Assembly (NCBI RefSeq): GCF_025024155.1
Contig: NW_026251720.1
Coordinates: 62,001 to 126,000, forward strand
Source of the DNA: Gamsiella multidivaricata
Taxonomy: Eukaryota > Mortierellomycota > Mortierellomycetes > Mortierellales > Mortierellaceae
Direction of reading: 5' to 3'
DNA: 64,000 bases
Positions 1 to 10,647 of this stretch are shown here, one piece after another. The position numbers and the translations under genes are program-made. A model generated the notes under the pieces. That model saw nothing but the letters and a program-made list of their open reading frames with translations, searched no databases and was not told the DNA's origin. How positions within the stretch are numbered: position 1 is the stretch's first letter; each line of letters begins with the position of its first letter.

Positions 1-1661
1 GACGCTCCTTATGAATTAGCGCAAACTCCATGCCGAGCTTGTCGGCAATCACAGTTGCGCGTTTGGCTCCTCCGGCATCGGGCGAGACCACGACAGCATC
101 CTCCCAGTTGGGGATACGCTCCCTGATATATTTAACCATCAAGGGCTGCCCATACAGGTTGTCGACAGGAATGTCAAAGAAGCCCTGGAATTGAGGATCA
201 TGCAAGTCCATGGTAATAATGTGGTCCGCACCTATTTAATGTTAAAGAACAACAAGACATGTCGGCAATGCGAACCTTATAAGCGGTCATCCATGGCGAC
301 CATAGCTGCTCCTTCCTTACCAGCAGTGACGAGTAAATTGGCAATAAGTGTCCCTGAACGGGCAACCCAGTGTTTGTATCCGGCCTTTTGAGGGTTCACT
401 TGGTCACTGATGACACAGGTCTGAGAAGGTGTTGCTGATCTGGATCCCGATCCAGCTCCATTGATCGTGGGAATACTGAGATGCGAGGGATGGGCGGTGG
501 ACTGAGCGCGGATACCGCGGGGAGCGAGAACGCGGGTCTTGCTAGCGTCGTTGACCTCAGACCTCAAGGCTGAAAGAGTAGGGATCACCCCGCTTCCACT
601 TCCGTTGGCGGTCGATCCATTGCCAGCGGAAGGGGAAAGTGTCGGGGAGGTTGCAGCCGATTCGATGTCCGAGTTGGACTCGTTGGTAGAGTCAAACATC
701 TTATCAAAAGGATTCTTGCGATCGACACGATCCAGGCTAGGGGTTTGCAGAGGTGTGCCCGCAGGGGTGACTGGCAAGGAGAAGGGGGTATTCGATCCGG
801 TGTAACCGAAAAAGACGTTCTGAGGAACACGCGACAAGGGCATGCCGTTCTTTTTGTAGGGTGCATCCGGCTGACGCGCATAGGGGAAACAGGGGATAAC
901 GGCGGTGATGCGGCGAGCACTAGCGGTCTTGCAGGCAGCTACCAGTAGTCCAACAAGTGATTAGATGATCAAAGAAAGACGAGAGTAGATAAATGAGGGT
1001 GTTAGACAAACTATTATCGTCGGCTGAACGCGAAGGAGCAAGTCATTCGCAACGCCGCAATGGCAGACAGGCAAGCTGAGAAATAGGGCTCCCTTGCGAA
1101 CCAGACTGCCATTGATTTGAACACAGAGAGACACACAAGCACGGGTACGCACCGAGCATGATCAGCAGCTCCATGAGGTTATCATTGACGGCGCCACATC
1201 CAGACTGGATGATAAAGACGTCCTTGTTGCGGACACTGTCGCCAATCTCAACATTAGTCTCCTTGTTGGCGAATTTCGAGAGCTTGACCTGGCCGGGCGA
1301 GACGCCGAGACGGGCACAGATCTGGTCGACGAGTGCAGGATGGGAGCTCCCTATCGGAAGAAACAAACAAATGGTCAGCGCCACCAATTGAAATATATGG
1401 ATCGTGAGGAAAAAAAAAAAGGTAGCGGGCACAGCACGGAGAATAGAAGATTGGCCCGGTATCCACATAGACAAGGAAGGAAGGAGGAGGGAAGAGGGCA
1501 GGAAAAAAGGGTATGTTCGATTGATATGGAGGGTGTGCGCCGTGGATAAGACGAATCAATTTTCATTTCATTTTGAGTCATAAGCATAATCGGTCCGGTG
1601 AACGAATTCGGTGGGGGTGTTGGTCCCATTCCATACCGCTGAATACGACGATGTTTCGCAT
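1..1661 (-). CDS. PRS1: Ribose-phosphate pyrophosphokinase (PRPP synthetase), 3' end beyond the window
   Basis: Makes PRPP from ribose-5-phosphate and ATP for nucleotide, His and Trp synthesis in the cytosol. Exons on the minus strand: 1637-1661, 1153-1350, 321-938 and 231 to below 1. The start is MRNIVVFSG, followed across a phase-1 intron by [16 protein letters not shown]. Family blocks seen: [22 protein letters not shown], then [31 protein letters not shown] and ALIHKERR at the window edge. Between FPYARQ and the [10 protein letters not shown] block lies a Ser/Pro/Thr-rich insertion of roughly 140 residues, absent from the compact animal enzymes but comparable in kind to the non-homologous insertions of yeast Prs1/Prs5. 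The C-terminal PRPP-binding loop lies outside the window. The symbol is the family name; which fungal paralogue this is cannot be decided here. Confidence 0.93.
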
Positions 1662-1669
1662 GCTTGTGG

Positions 1670-1790
1670 GATGTGTGGAATCAAGCGGGGTGGAGGGAAG
1701 ATGAAGAGTGAAGAGTGGAGAGTGGAGAGTGGGGAGTAGAGAGTGGGGAGACGGATCTGAAGGAGAAGACAGGCGGGGTTGACGGGGTAA
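1670..1790 (-). promoter_or_regulatory. Pyrimidine-rich leader/promoter of the PRPP synthetase gene
   Basis: On the coding (minus) strand this stretch is strongly CT-rich, with repeated CTCTCCACT-like units just upstream of the PRPP synthetase ATG at 1661. CT tracts near transcription starts are common in fungal promoters. The Fanzor stop codon lies only 143 bp upstream of that ATG, so this is the only promoter space left between them. The role is inferred from position and composition. Confidence 0.35.
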
Positions 1791-1830
1791 AATCCGAATA
1801 TCCCTTAGACCGTCTCAACTGGAGGGAGAG
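1766..1830 (-). ncRNA. Candidate structured 3' end of the Fanzor transcript (omega-RNA-like), speculative
   Basis: On the minus strand, GTTG-AG-ACGG at 1810-1819 can pair with CCGTCAAC at 1778-1785. This gives an eight-pair stem with a two-base bulge and a 24-base loop spanning the Fanzor stop codon. TnpB and characterised Fanzor guide RNAs come from the 3' end of the nuclease gene and its flank, so the position is right. A stem of this size can occur by chance and there is no expression evidence. Confidence 0.2.
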
Positions 1831-4800
1831 ACAGCCACCTAGGATAAATTTTAACTGATACGGCCAGTACATGTACAGTTATTCGGCGGAGGGGCTCTGG
1901 GCGAGACAGGCTACTGATCCATTCGAGGCCAATATTAGCCAAATTCTGAGCGCCCACGCAGTCCCTGTCTAGCCATCTCTGGCACCCATCCTCAAGGCAG
2001 ACGAACGCCCGATTCGCTGGCTTTGCCATTCTTCGGTCCTTGTTTTGTCGTACACAGCTTGGGCATTTCGATGACGTGAGATACTCATCCGAACAAACGG
2101 CGATGTACCCGAGGCTGTTTGCCTATGTAGTGCAATGGCATGCGGAAACATGGCATCAGTATCGATACTAGGCTGAAAACAAGCAAATCGCAACGAATAT
2201 AGCGAATATCTTTAAAACAACATACCTTGTGAAAAAAATACCCCTTGAAGCTCTCGTGTAGCGATGCCAGCTTGGTATGGGTGTTGAACTTTCCTGGCCC
2301 GTATACAAACATCGCCGGTCTCGTTGGCCCAGTATGCATCCCGCTTTGTGGGTCCACAGTTCGCAATGCCCCATGCACGGCATGATCCTTCTCTGCCCGG
2401 TTCGTCTTTTTGAGCTCCCACAGCTTTTTTTTTCATCGAACGGGATCCGTAAAAATCGCAAAGTGGTTGTAGGACATAGCTGAACTGTCGGAGGCCATGC
2501 CGGTGTTCTCCCATGCTTACGAACGACGACAACGGTAGCGAGGCTTCCAATTCCAATATGCTAGGCGTCTCGCATATGTGCCTACTCAATCCTGCATCGT
2601 CTTTGATTGTGACAGTGGCCCGTTCGCGTTTTTTGGCCTCCAGCGTGGCTCTGAATGACAAGTTGGGACTGTAGAGAGCGGAGCGTCTGATAGGCAGGTT
2701 CGTGACCTGGTTCGGTTTTCGGGGGTCCAGCGCACAAAATGATGCTGAAATTACTTCACCGGGGTCCACCCCCACCCCCACAACATTCTGGAGGTCTTGA
2801 TCGAAAGCCTTTGCGAGAGACCCTTTATTAGGAAATCGCGATGTAATCTCCGGGATCCGCGCCTTAAATTTGGATGACTGCCAACGTCGTTGGATGTCAA
2901 ATGCCATTAGGTGGAGCTGGACTCCGTCTGTTCTCATCATATTGCTGATGGCATAGTACTCCTTAACGCTGTCATTGCTTGGGAGATCGGGGGGCACGGG
3001 GGGCTCCGTGCCTTCGGCAGCTGCTTGTTTCCTAGCCTTGTGATTTGAAAAGACCCTCTTCATGTACCCATCGAGTGCAGCTTGGCCGTATGTGTTTGGA
3101 TGGTCCTTCAGCAATCGGTTCATGGTCGTTGTTTTCTTGCCATATGAAGTCTGGTTCTTGAGGGGATCCGCCTTGATCTCGACCTTGTCTCCGATAAACA
3201 ATTGTCGGAAAAGCTCCCCATATTTCTCTGATGCAAGTTCGTGGGCCGTCTCGGAAGAGCAGACTTGAGTTTCCATGATATGCCGTGTAGGGTGCGTCTT
3301 TGAATTTGGATTGCCCCAAAGAAGTGAAAGAATGGCAGCCTCAGAGCACAAGATGAAAGAGTCTCCCAACTTCGACACTGGACAGAAAATAGGACGCAAG
3401 TCCGACGGCATACGGAGAAAGTACCTCCACCAAGTTTGGATGTGCCCCTTCTTAAATGACACCTTGTCTTTCTGTTTATCGCCGTCGGAGCTCTCGTCAT
3501 CCTCAACTGGAGGTATATCATCGTGAAGAAACGAGCACGCTTCAGCTAATAGAAACAAAAAATAAACGTAAGTTCACAGTGGAAAAGCAAATCGACGCGA
3601 GATAGATCTTGTTCTGGACAGTGGAAATGTTACCTTGTTCACAATGAACTTGGGCAGTCTCTGGGAATGTTCCCGAACCGCGGTCCGGACCTCCACCGCC
3701 AGTTCCGCCTGGATGACGCTCAGGGCAGTCCTTTGTCGGTACGCAATCTGAAAGAACGCTCAGGAAATCGTCATAAATCGAGCGCGCAATTGTTTTCGCC
3801 TGAATTGCCGCCGAGTCTTTAGGTAGTCTCCCGCGGGGTGCTACTGGACCATTCAGAATCAAAGAGATCAGACTTCTGATGATAGTTTCTCCATGTGCCT
3901 TGTGCAGAATGAGATCAAGTGGGTCCGCGTTCTTTTCCTCCTTGTGCTGGACTTTCGGAGCACTCGCTTGATTGACATCAGTGCCCAAGTTCTGGTCTGG
4001 TGCCGGACGCGCTTGATCTGAATTGGATATGGTGGCAGTGCTGACCTCCTTGTAGAGAAAAAGTTCGAGCGCTTTAAACACGAGGATACGAGTTTGGCTC
4101 ATGATGCGGGCCGTCTCGCTGATGCGTTCCGCGACGATCTTGGTCTGGACTACGTTCAGCTTCGTGGCGCGATGCAGGCATCCTGTGATCGACCCTGCAG
4201 TCATTGTGGCAGTCTTGAAAGCCTCTCCGAACAGGCGCTTAGTCAGGTTAGCTCCGGCTCGCCTCTCCGTTTTATCATTTTCCTCGTCCTTCTTGGGTTT
4301 CGCCTTGATTTCACTCCTGGCCTTAGGATTATCATCCATGCTTCCGTCCTTCTTCTTCCGCAGGCGCGGTTCCTCGATGGACATCTTTTCCAATGTGATC
4401 TTGTCGGCCGGGCATGACTGGCTGACGTCCATGACAACATGAGGGGAATAACGAGGGTTGGCATCTCCGTTCCTGCTCTTGTACCTAAGTGACAATCCCA
4501 AAAATTAAAAAAAAATATCAATAAGATGATTGTACCAAAGCGACAAAGCTGTAAAAGGTCGTAATGAATTTGAACTCGCTAACAAAGTCATACGACAATC
4601 ATACCTGCTTCGTCTCCATTTTGCCTCCCGGACTTTCTTACGTCTTACTTTGCCTTTGGGGCGTCGCTTTCTCCGTTGCTGGGCGTTCCCTTTCTCGTGT
4701 CTGCGGCGACGGCGTTGGGTTTGAAGAATTATCTGCTGTCCAGGCGTCTGCAGGCTGTGCTGGACAGGGGAAGAAAACGCCAAGCCTGCAGAAGTGTCGA

Positions 4801-6352
4801 TGGTGAGTGTATCGGCTGGAGGATTTGTCCGCGAGGCTCGAGTCATATTTCTCCTTTGCAGCTTGCACTTCGCGAGCTTCTGGAGTACGCCCAGTATTCT
4901 CTCATGGGTCGTGCACGATGGCGTAGCGGAGTTAAGATAGTCTTCACGCACTTGAACGAAAGCCGAAATGGCGTGAGTGTAGTCGTCCACACCCTTTTTT
5001 TGTCCTCCTCTCGCCCGTTGCAAATACTCTTGGATCAGCTCCTTGATAACCTCAGCCTCAGTCGTCTTGGATCCTGGCGCGTCCATGGTCGATCCATCGC
5101 CTGCTCCGGTCTCGGTTCTCATCTCTCGGATGATCTTGGTGTTTCTTTGGAAGCCGTGCCACGGGAGTGCCTTGGAGTAGTCATTCTTAGTAACGATTGA
5201 TACTAGCAACAGCTCACGGTCGCATGCGAGGTCCAGAGACTCGAGCAGGTCAGCCTTCTTGTACGTGGTAAGCTCTCGGTACTTTCCGACGGGTATAGTG
5301 ATTTCTCTAACACCTTGATATACCTTCATATCACTGTCGGCGGTAATGATTGCGAGGTCGTCTTTGTTGTTATCAGCTTGACACAACTCAGCAATGTGCG
5401 TGTCTGCTTGGAAGGGACATTCGCAGATGTGCCACTCCAAGGTCTCCAGCACATTTCTTATGTCTGCCAGCGCTGCCTTGGATGTCTTGTACGAGTTTCG
5501 ACATTGCTTGTACAGGGGGTCCAAAGAGCCGCTGTTTTTTCCTATGGCGTTGTCAACTCGCACTTCCAGAGCCTTGATCCGGTTGCTGAGGGATATGGCC
5601 CGATCTTGTCGCTCTTGAGACTTTTGTATCGAGGCCTTTCCGTCAAAGTGTAAAACTGTTGTCGATTTGCTAAAGTGCTTTGACATGATTTTGTTGAGAT
5701 CATGCGCTATGTGACCGTAGTTCTGTGACTAGAGATGAGGCGGGGTCGAGGGACGAAGCAACAGAACATGTGTCAGCACTTGGTTGCTATGCTGCGTGTG
5801 CTGATACGAAACCATTGGCACATTTAATTACCTGCTCTGTTGTTCCAGGTCGGTCTGGTGTCAATCGTCCATTAGGGCCAATGGACAATGCAGGATGTTG
5901 CACTCCGGCAGCCTGTACCTCGCTCGCATAACTAGGGCGTGCCTTTCCTCGCTTGGATGGAGCCTCGGAGAAACTCAGGGCGCGCTTCTTGATGCCGCTT
6001 CTCCTGCTAGTGCTGGCGTCTGCAGCAGAAGGCGCGTCTTGCGCTGCTGAGGCTGTGGAGACTACGGGGGCTGTGGGCACTGCGAGAAAGGTCGTCGTTT
6101 CTGTTAGAATGGAAGCCGCTGATGCGCTGGTAGTTGTCGTAGCCGTTGCCTCAGCTCTCGCTTCCTTGGCGACTCTGTTACACGTCGCTTTGAAGGTCCT
6201 TGTTTGCAAGAATCCGAAGTACAGACTTAAGACATCGACATGAACTTTCTTGCTCTGCAGACCATAAGCTAGCGTTCCTTTGGTGTCTTTATAGCTTTGG
6301 GTAGCCCAGTGACTCCCATCTGGTACGATAAAGGCCAAGTCAAAGTAGACAG
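1805..6352 (-). CDS. XPG/FEN1-like nuclease region joined to Fanzor (TnpB-like) nuclease; frameshifted, first exon uncertain
   Basis: Exons: 5832-6352, 4605-5722, 3634-4484, 2226-3545 and 1805-2122; the joins keep phase. Counting from 6352, residues about 25-205 hold XPG-N-like blocks (KKVHVDVLSLYF, then HFDGKASIQKSQERQDR). Residues about 275-360 hold an XPG-I-like block (CPFQADTHIAEL, ITADSDM, VTKNDY). A basic linker follows. A Fanzor N region lies around residue 600. RuvC-I is VGVDPG, with its Asp codon at 2764-2766. Then come SLHESFKGYFFHK, a zinc finger (CPSC ... CLEDGC) and RuvC-III (DRDCVGAQNLANI). About 1,375 residues. A nine-A tract (2425-2433) shifts the frame by one base; dropping one A restores agreement with all downstream motifs. 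An upstream exon ending at 6409 is possible but its phase does not fit, and no MG start was found. Alternative: two adjacent genes. This may be a decaying transposon gene or hold an assembly error. Confidence 0.8.
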
Positions 6353-6852
6353 CTAATGAGGATCAAATTTGGTGCATGTATCCATTCGCAGAAGCATTCA
6401 AGACTCACGTTGAGAATATGCGACAGTGCTTGAGGGCTGATAAGGGAGTGGATGAGGGAAGGAGTGGGGTCAAGGATGTGAGGAATGATTTTTCTTTTAA
6501 GACTCCAAAATCTGCGTCCAAAATGTTCGTATGTTCATGCACTATGTTATGGAAATTGCAGTGTTCACATTGATTATCGGTTATTTCATTCGTATCTAAC
6601 AGTGATTGATCACTGTTCTCATAAACCACCTAGACTGGGGCAGCGAAAAACTGCAGTTGCTGCAAGATAATGTATTTCGTGTCAGGAGGATAATGGTCGT
6701 CTCTGTTCGCAATTACGCGTCACAAGCTAGTCTACGCATCTATCTTGCATCTATCTTGGGCTGAAGCGTGCGGGGGATGCTTTCATTTATTCTCAACCCT
6801 CTCTTTCCCAATACTCATTACTCTTCATCCTCTTCCACCTGCATCTCATACT

Positions 6853-8682
6853 ATGTCAGACAGAAAACTGCCCATCGACAAGAGTGAGCGCATCCTCAAC
6901 GAGCTGCTCAAGATTCCCGTCAATACCATCTGCTGCGACTGTGGAGCTGCCAGTACGTGTCCCAAAGAAACAACACCTTTACGACCTACTCTCCATTGTA
7001 ACCATGCTATCGACAGTCGAAAAATGTAGTATCAATGCGTTTTTCCTCTTTCTCCAATTGTAGATCCAAAATGGGCCTCATACTCGCTTGGATGCTTCCT
7101 GTGTGTGCGCTGCTGCAGTGTGCACCGCAAGATGGGCACCCACATCTCAAAGGTCAAATCCGTCACTCTCGACTCGTGGACACAGGACGATATCGATGTA
7201 AAGCAAACATCGACCGCCCTTTTCACATCAACCTGTACATCTACCGTAGAGAACTGAGGACCAGGAACCTCTTTGACTGACAAAGACATCTGTGTGTTCT
7301 ATTCGTGGCTCTTTAGACAATGAAAAACTGGGGCAATGGCAAGGTCAATGCCATGTATATGCCCCACCCAGAGCGACATCCACCGCCAACAAGCATGGAA
7401 GGAAGGTACATGTCAAGAAACCGCTTGAACTGCTGGAAATGCTATTTTACCGGTACCTTTACTCTAATCACAACCTCATATCCCTCGTCACTTTTTTAGT
7501 GCTATGGAACAATATATCCGGTCCAAGTACGAACGAAAAGAGTTCATGGAGGGTGGAGGAGGCAACAAGCATCAGGTGAGGCCACTTTCTCATGTTACTA
7601 TGGCTATGGTCATGATGGAACTTCAGACACTAATCAGTCTAATCAAACTGTCGCTTCCTTCGCGGCTGCAGCCCTCGTCAAGGTCAGCATACGGTAACAC
7701 ATTCTCCGGAGGAAGAGGCAGCAGCTATAATAACGACATTATCAACACTCAATCCTATACTACCCAAATGTCCGCCCTGCGTGCCATGGGCTTCACCGAT
7801 AACGCTAAGAACCTACAGGTTCTCCAGTCCACGGATGGAGACGTGCCCAACGCGGTCGAAATCCTTTGTCGTATTGGCTCTGGACCTGTTACCTCTTCTG
7901 CCAATCTTTCCGTCTCAAACTCTTCACGCAACAACCATTCGCCGTCAAGAAATTTGCCTCGGCGCAGCCCATCCAGCAATAGCACCAGTGCTGGCGGCAA
8001 CGATCCAAAGGAGACGATTCTCTGGAACATGGGCTTTCATGATACGGCTCTGAATAAGGAGGCACTCCGACGCGCGGGAGGCAACCCCGATGTCGCTGCT
8101 GGGATCTTGATTGATGAGCGGGATAAGTTGGCTCGGGCAGTGAGAGATAAATCGTCGTCTTCGCTGTTACCTGCGCGTCTGGATCCTCCGGGTAGCAACA
8201 AGGTGCAGAAGAACGAGAGTAATCTTTTGTTGGATCTCTCTGACGATAACAGCAATAGCCAGCAGCAACAACAAAATCAGCAGCAGCAGATGTTTCAACA
8301 GCAAATGCAGATGCAAAATGCCTTTGGAAATTCGAGCCAGCAGTGGTCTAACCAGAATTCCATGGATCAGTTCGGTAAGCTCCTCCCTGTGTCTCCTATA
8401 TTTGCACCGAGAACCATCCTATGCAGCTTACCAACAATATCTCACACTTGCGATACAGGTCAAAATCACAACCAACTTCAATCGATCCTGGAAAAGAACG
8501 CGAGCATTCTAGCGCTCTACAATTCAGAGAACAACAACAATAATATGAATAACATGAATGGGATGCACAATATGAATAACATGGGCAATATGTTTGGAAA
8601 TAACACCATGAACAACGCATTTGGCCTCCAGCAGCAACAGCAAACAGGAAACTTTGGCGATATGAACTCATGGGCCTTGAGC

Positions 8683-8721
<39 letters not shown>

Positions 8722-9330
8722 TTGGCCATGAACTCTGCGTTCGGATTACAGGGCAATATGGTCACTGGCAGTAACGCCGGCAACAACCTCTTTGGCAACC
8801 CCAATAACAACAACAATGCCACGAGTATGGGCATGAGCAACACCCCGTCGAGTCTCTTCGGTCTTTCGAATCAAGGATCGGGCAACAATTTCAACAGCGG
8901 CAATGCTTTTGGTACGCTAGGCAGCACAAATTCAGGCTTATCTGGAAACAACATGTTCGGTACGATGAACGCTAACAGCAACACGACAGGTATGGGCGTC
9001 TTGGAATCAACATCGCCCATGACACCATTCAGTACCATATCGAACAATAACAACATGAATACGAACAACAATGCGTTCATGAACGGGACCAGCCAAGGCA
9101 TGAGTCCGATGGGAAACATGGGAACCGGCATGGGCTTGAATAGTACGAATAGTATGAACACTATGAGCAGCATGAATAGTATGGGTGGTATGAACGGGAC
9201 AAACAACAACTTCAACTCGGCCTTCGGACTGAACCAGAACAACAATAGCAACTTTAGTAACTTCAATAACAACAGCAATCCATGGGGGAGCAACAATAAC
9301 AACAGCAACAACAACGGAAACCTCTTCTAG
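6853..9330 (+). CDS. ArfGAP with UBA-like domains and Asn/Met/Gly-rich tail
   Basis: GTPase-activating protein for Arf in vesicle traffic. Exons 6853-6952, 7064-7197, 7317-7405, 7500-7575, 7672-8374 and 8459-9330; phases agree and give 657 residues. Residues 1-120 form the ArfGAP domain: zinc ligands CCDC and CFLCVRC, the catalytic-arginine segment HRKMGTHISKVKSVTLDSW, and EQYIRSKYERKEF. Two UBA-like helices follow (MSALRAMGFTDNAKNLQVL and ETILWNMGFHDTALNKEAL). The last 330 or so residues are Asn/Gln/Met-rich with a run of 13 Asn, and carry repeated AFG-type motifs. The order ArfGAP-UBA-low-complexity resembles Age2/SMAP-type proteins and fission yeast UBA-bearing ArfGAPs. The start is the first ATG before the conserved ERILNELLKIP block. 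Confidence 0.93.
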
Positions 9331-9411
9331 ATACGCTCGACAAGCGTAAAAAACATAAAATAAAATAGCCAGCCGGCTACTTCTGACTAGCATTTTGAGA
9401 TAAACTGTCTA

Positions 9412-10531
9412 TTATGGAAAGATATCGTATCGTCTATGGTTCATGACAGGCATCTCTGTGCGGATGCGCTCTAACATGGAAAGGTCTACAGGCGCGACTG
9501 CAATCCCTTCCTCTTCGCCATCGCACTCTGCAACTACTTGGCCCCATGGGTCTACAATCTGTGGCAAAGAGAGTGTTACGAAAACAAAAAAAAACAAAAA
9601 AAAAAAAAACGGGTATATGAGCGGCGTTGCCAATTCCCATATTCCATTACAGTCTACATTCGCGCGATGGACCTACCATGGCATGTCCATAACTAAACCT
9701 CTTCTCAGAGTGCTGTCCGACTTGGGCAGCCGCAACAACATACGACTGAGTCTCGATTGCCCTACTCCTTAGAAGAACCTCCCAGTGCGCCTCCCCCGTC
9801 TTGATCGTAAACGCTGAAGGATACGTCAAAATCTCGGCACCCTGTCTCCTGAGCGCCAATGCTAGTTCCGGAAACCGGAGATCATAGCAGATACCAAGAC
9901 CGACTTTTCCAACAGGTGTCCTTACTGGGCGGACGAGTTTATTGCCGGCAACGGTATTCTTGCTCTCCATCAAACGTGGACCATGTGCGATATCGACGTC
10001 GAAGAGATGGATCTTGTGATAGGATTCGACGATGGATCCTTGGTCGCTAATGAGCACATGAGTGTTGTAGAGTCGGCCCAAGTGTGGACTCTATAAGCGA
10101 TTGAAAGTTTGTCCTTTTGTCCCTTGAGTGTTCTACGGGGCATGGGATGCAATTATTTCCAGGCGTAGATTAAAACGAACCTGCTCATGGATACCCACGG
10201 AACACCAGATTCCGAGCTGTTCGGCTTCTGCGCATAATCCTTCAAGAAATGGTCCTGAAAGATGGAGCGGGTGTGAGAGCGCCCATGCTTCGTCACTTGG
10301 GTTCCCGATGAAATCGGACGCCTCTGGGAAGAATATCATCTGCAATGGTGCGCGAATAGTAACGTCAGTATACTCGTTTCTGGGCGCTTCGGATGTATGT
10401 CACGGAGACATATGCCGTACCTGAGTGGCCTGCTTGGAAGCTTGACCCATAAGACGGACGCAGGTCGCAAGGTTTGCAGCGACGGACTGCCCACCACGGA
10501 ATTGGGCCACTGCGATCTTGATTTGCTGCAT
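9412..10531 (-). CDS. NIT1: Nit1-type amidase (deaminated glutathione amidase)
   Basis: Carbon-nitrogen hydrolase. The Nit1 branch (yeast Nit2) repairs deaminated glutathione made by transaminase side reactions. Exons 10421-10531, 10181-10339, 9677-10090 and 9412-9558, all phase 0, give 276 residues, the usual length. The catalytic triad is visible: Glu in FFPEASDF, Lys in SYHKIHLFDVDI, Cys in GICYDLRFPE. GAEILTYPSAFTIKTGEAHWE and RSRAIETQSYVVAAAQ are Nit1 hallmarks. It starts at MQQIKIAVAQF. The ATG is only 116 bp downstream of the OGG1 stop on the same strand, so the two genes are packed head to tail. The last exon follows an intron holding a T-rich tract. Confidence 0.94.
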
Positions 10532-10647
10532 CGTCCTGAATGTGAATGAGTTGAATCGGAAGAAGTGATGTAGGTGCGCTCTGGTACGCCGCGCGCATAA
10601 CTTGTTTTATTCGCACAGAAATTAATGAGATGCAGGTACATCTGAGT

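Larger units (their letters stand above)
1750..6740 (-). mobile_element. Probable Fanzor-bearing insertion between two divergent housekeeping genes (ends not found)
   Basis: The PRPP synthetase gene (ATG 1661, minus) and the ArfGAP gene (ATG 6853, plus) are divergent. The XPG-Fanzor gene fills almost all the space between them, as expected of an inserted element. I searched both flanks by eye and found no convincing terminal inverted repeats or target duplication, so the limits are approximate and the mobile status is inferred from the gene family. Confidence 0.4.

Noticed and set aside
4505..4605. Treating the XPG-like and Fanzor parts as two separate genes
   Set aside because: Not excluded, but the intron 4485-4604 has consensus ends and joins in phase, and no promoter-like sequence lies between, so one gene is preferred.
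1665..6740. Terminal inverted repeats of the Fanzor element (for example the shared ccacctag at 1832 and 6625)
   Set aside because: The left copy lies inside the coding exon and both are in the same orientation; eight bases is chance level.
8517..9314. Long minus-strand Leu-rich open frames opposite the ArfGAP tail
   Set aside because: They are the antisense of AAC/AAT/ATG repeats in the Asn/Met-rich tail; composition is explained by the sense strand.
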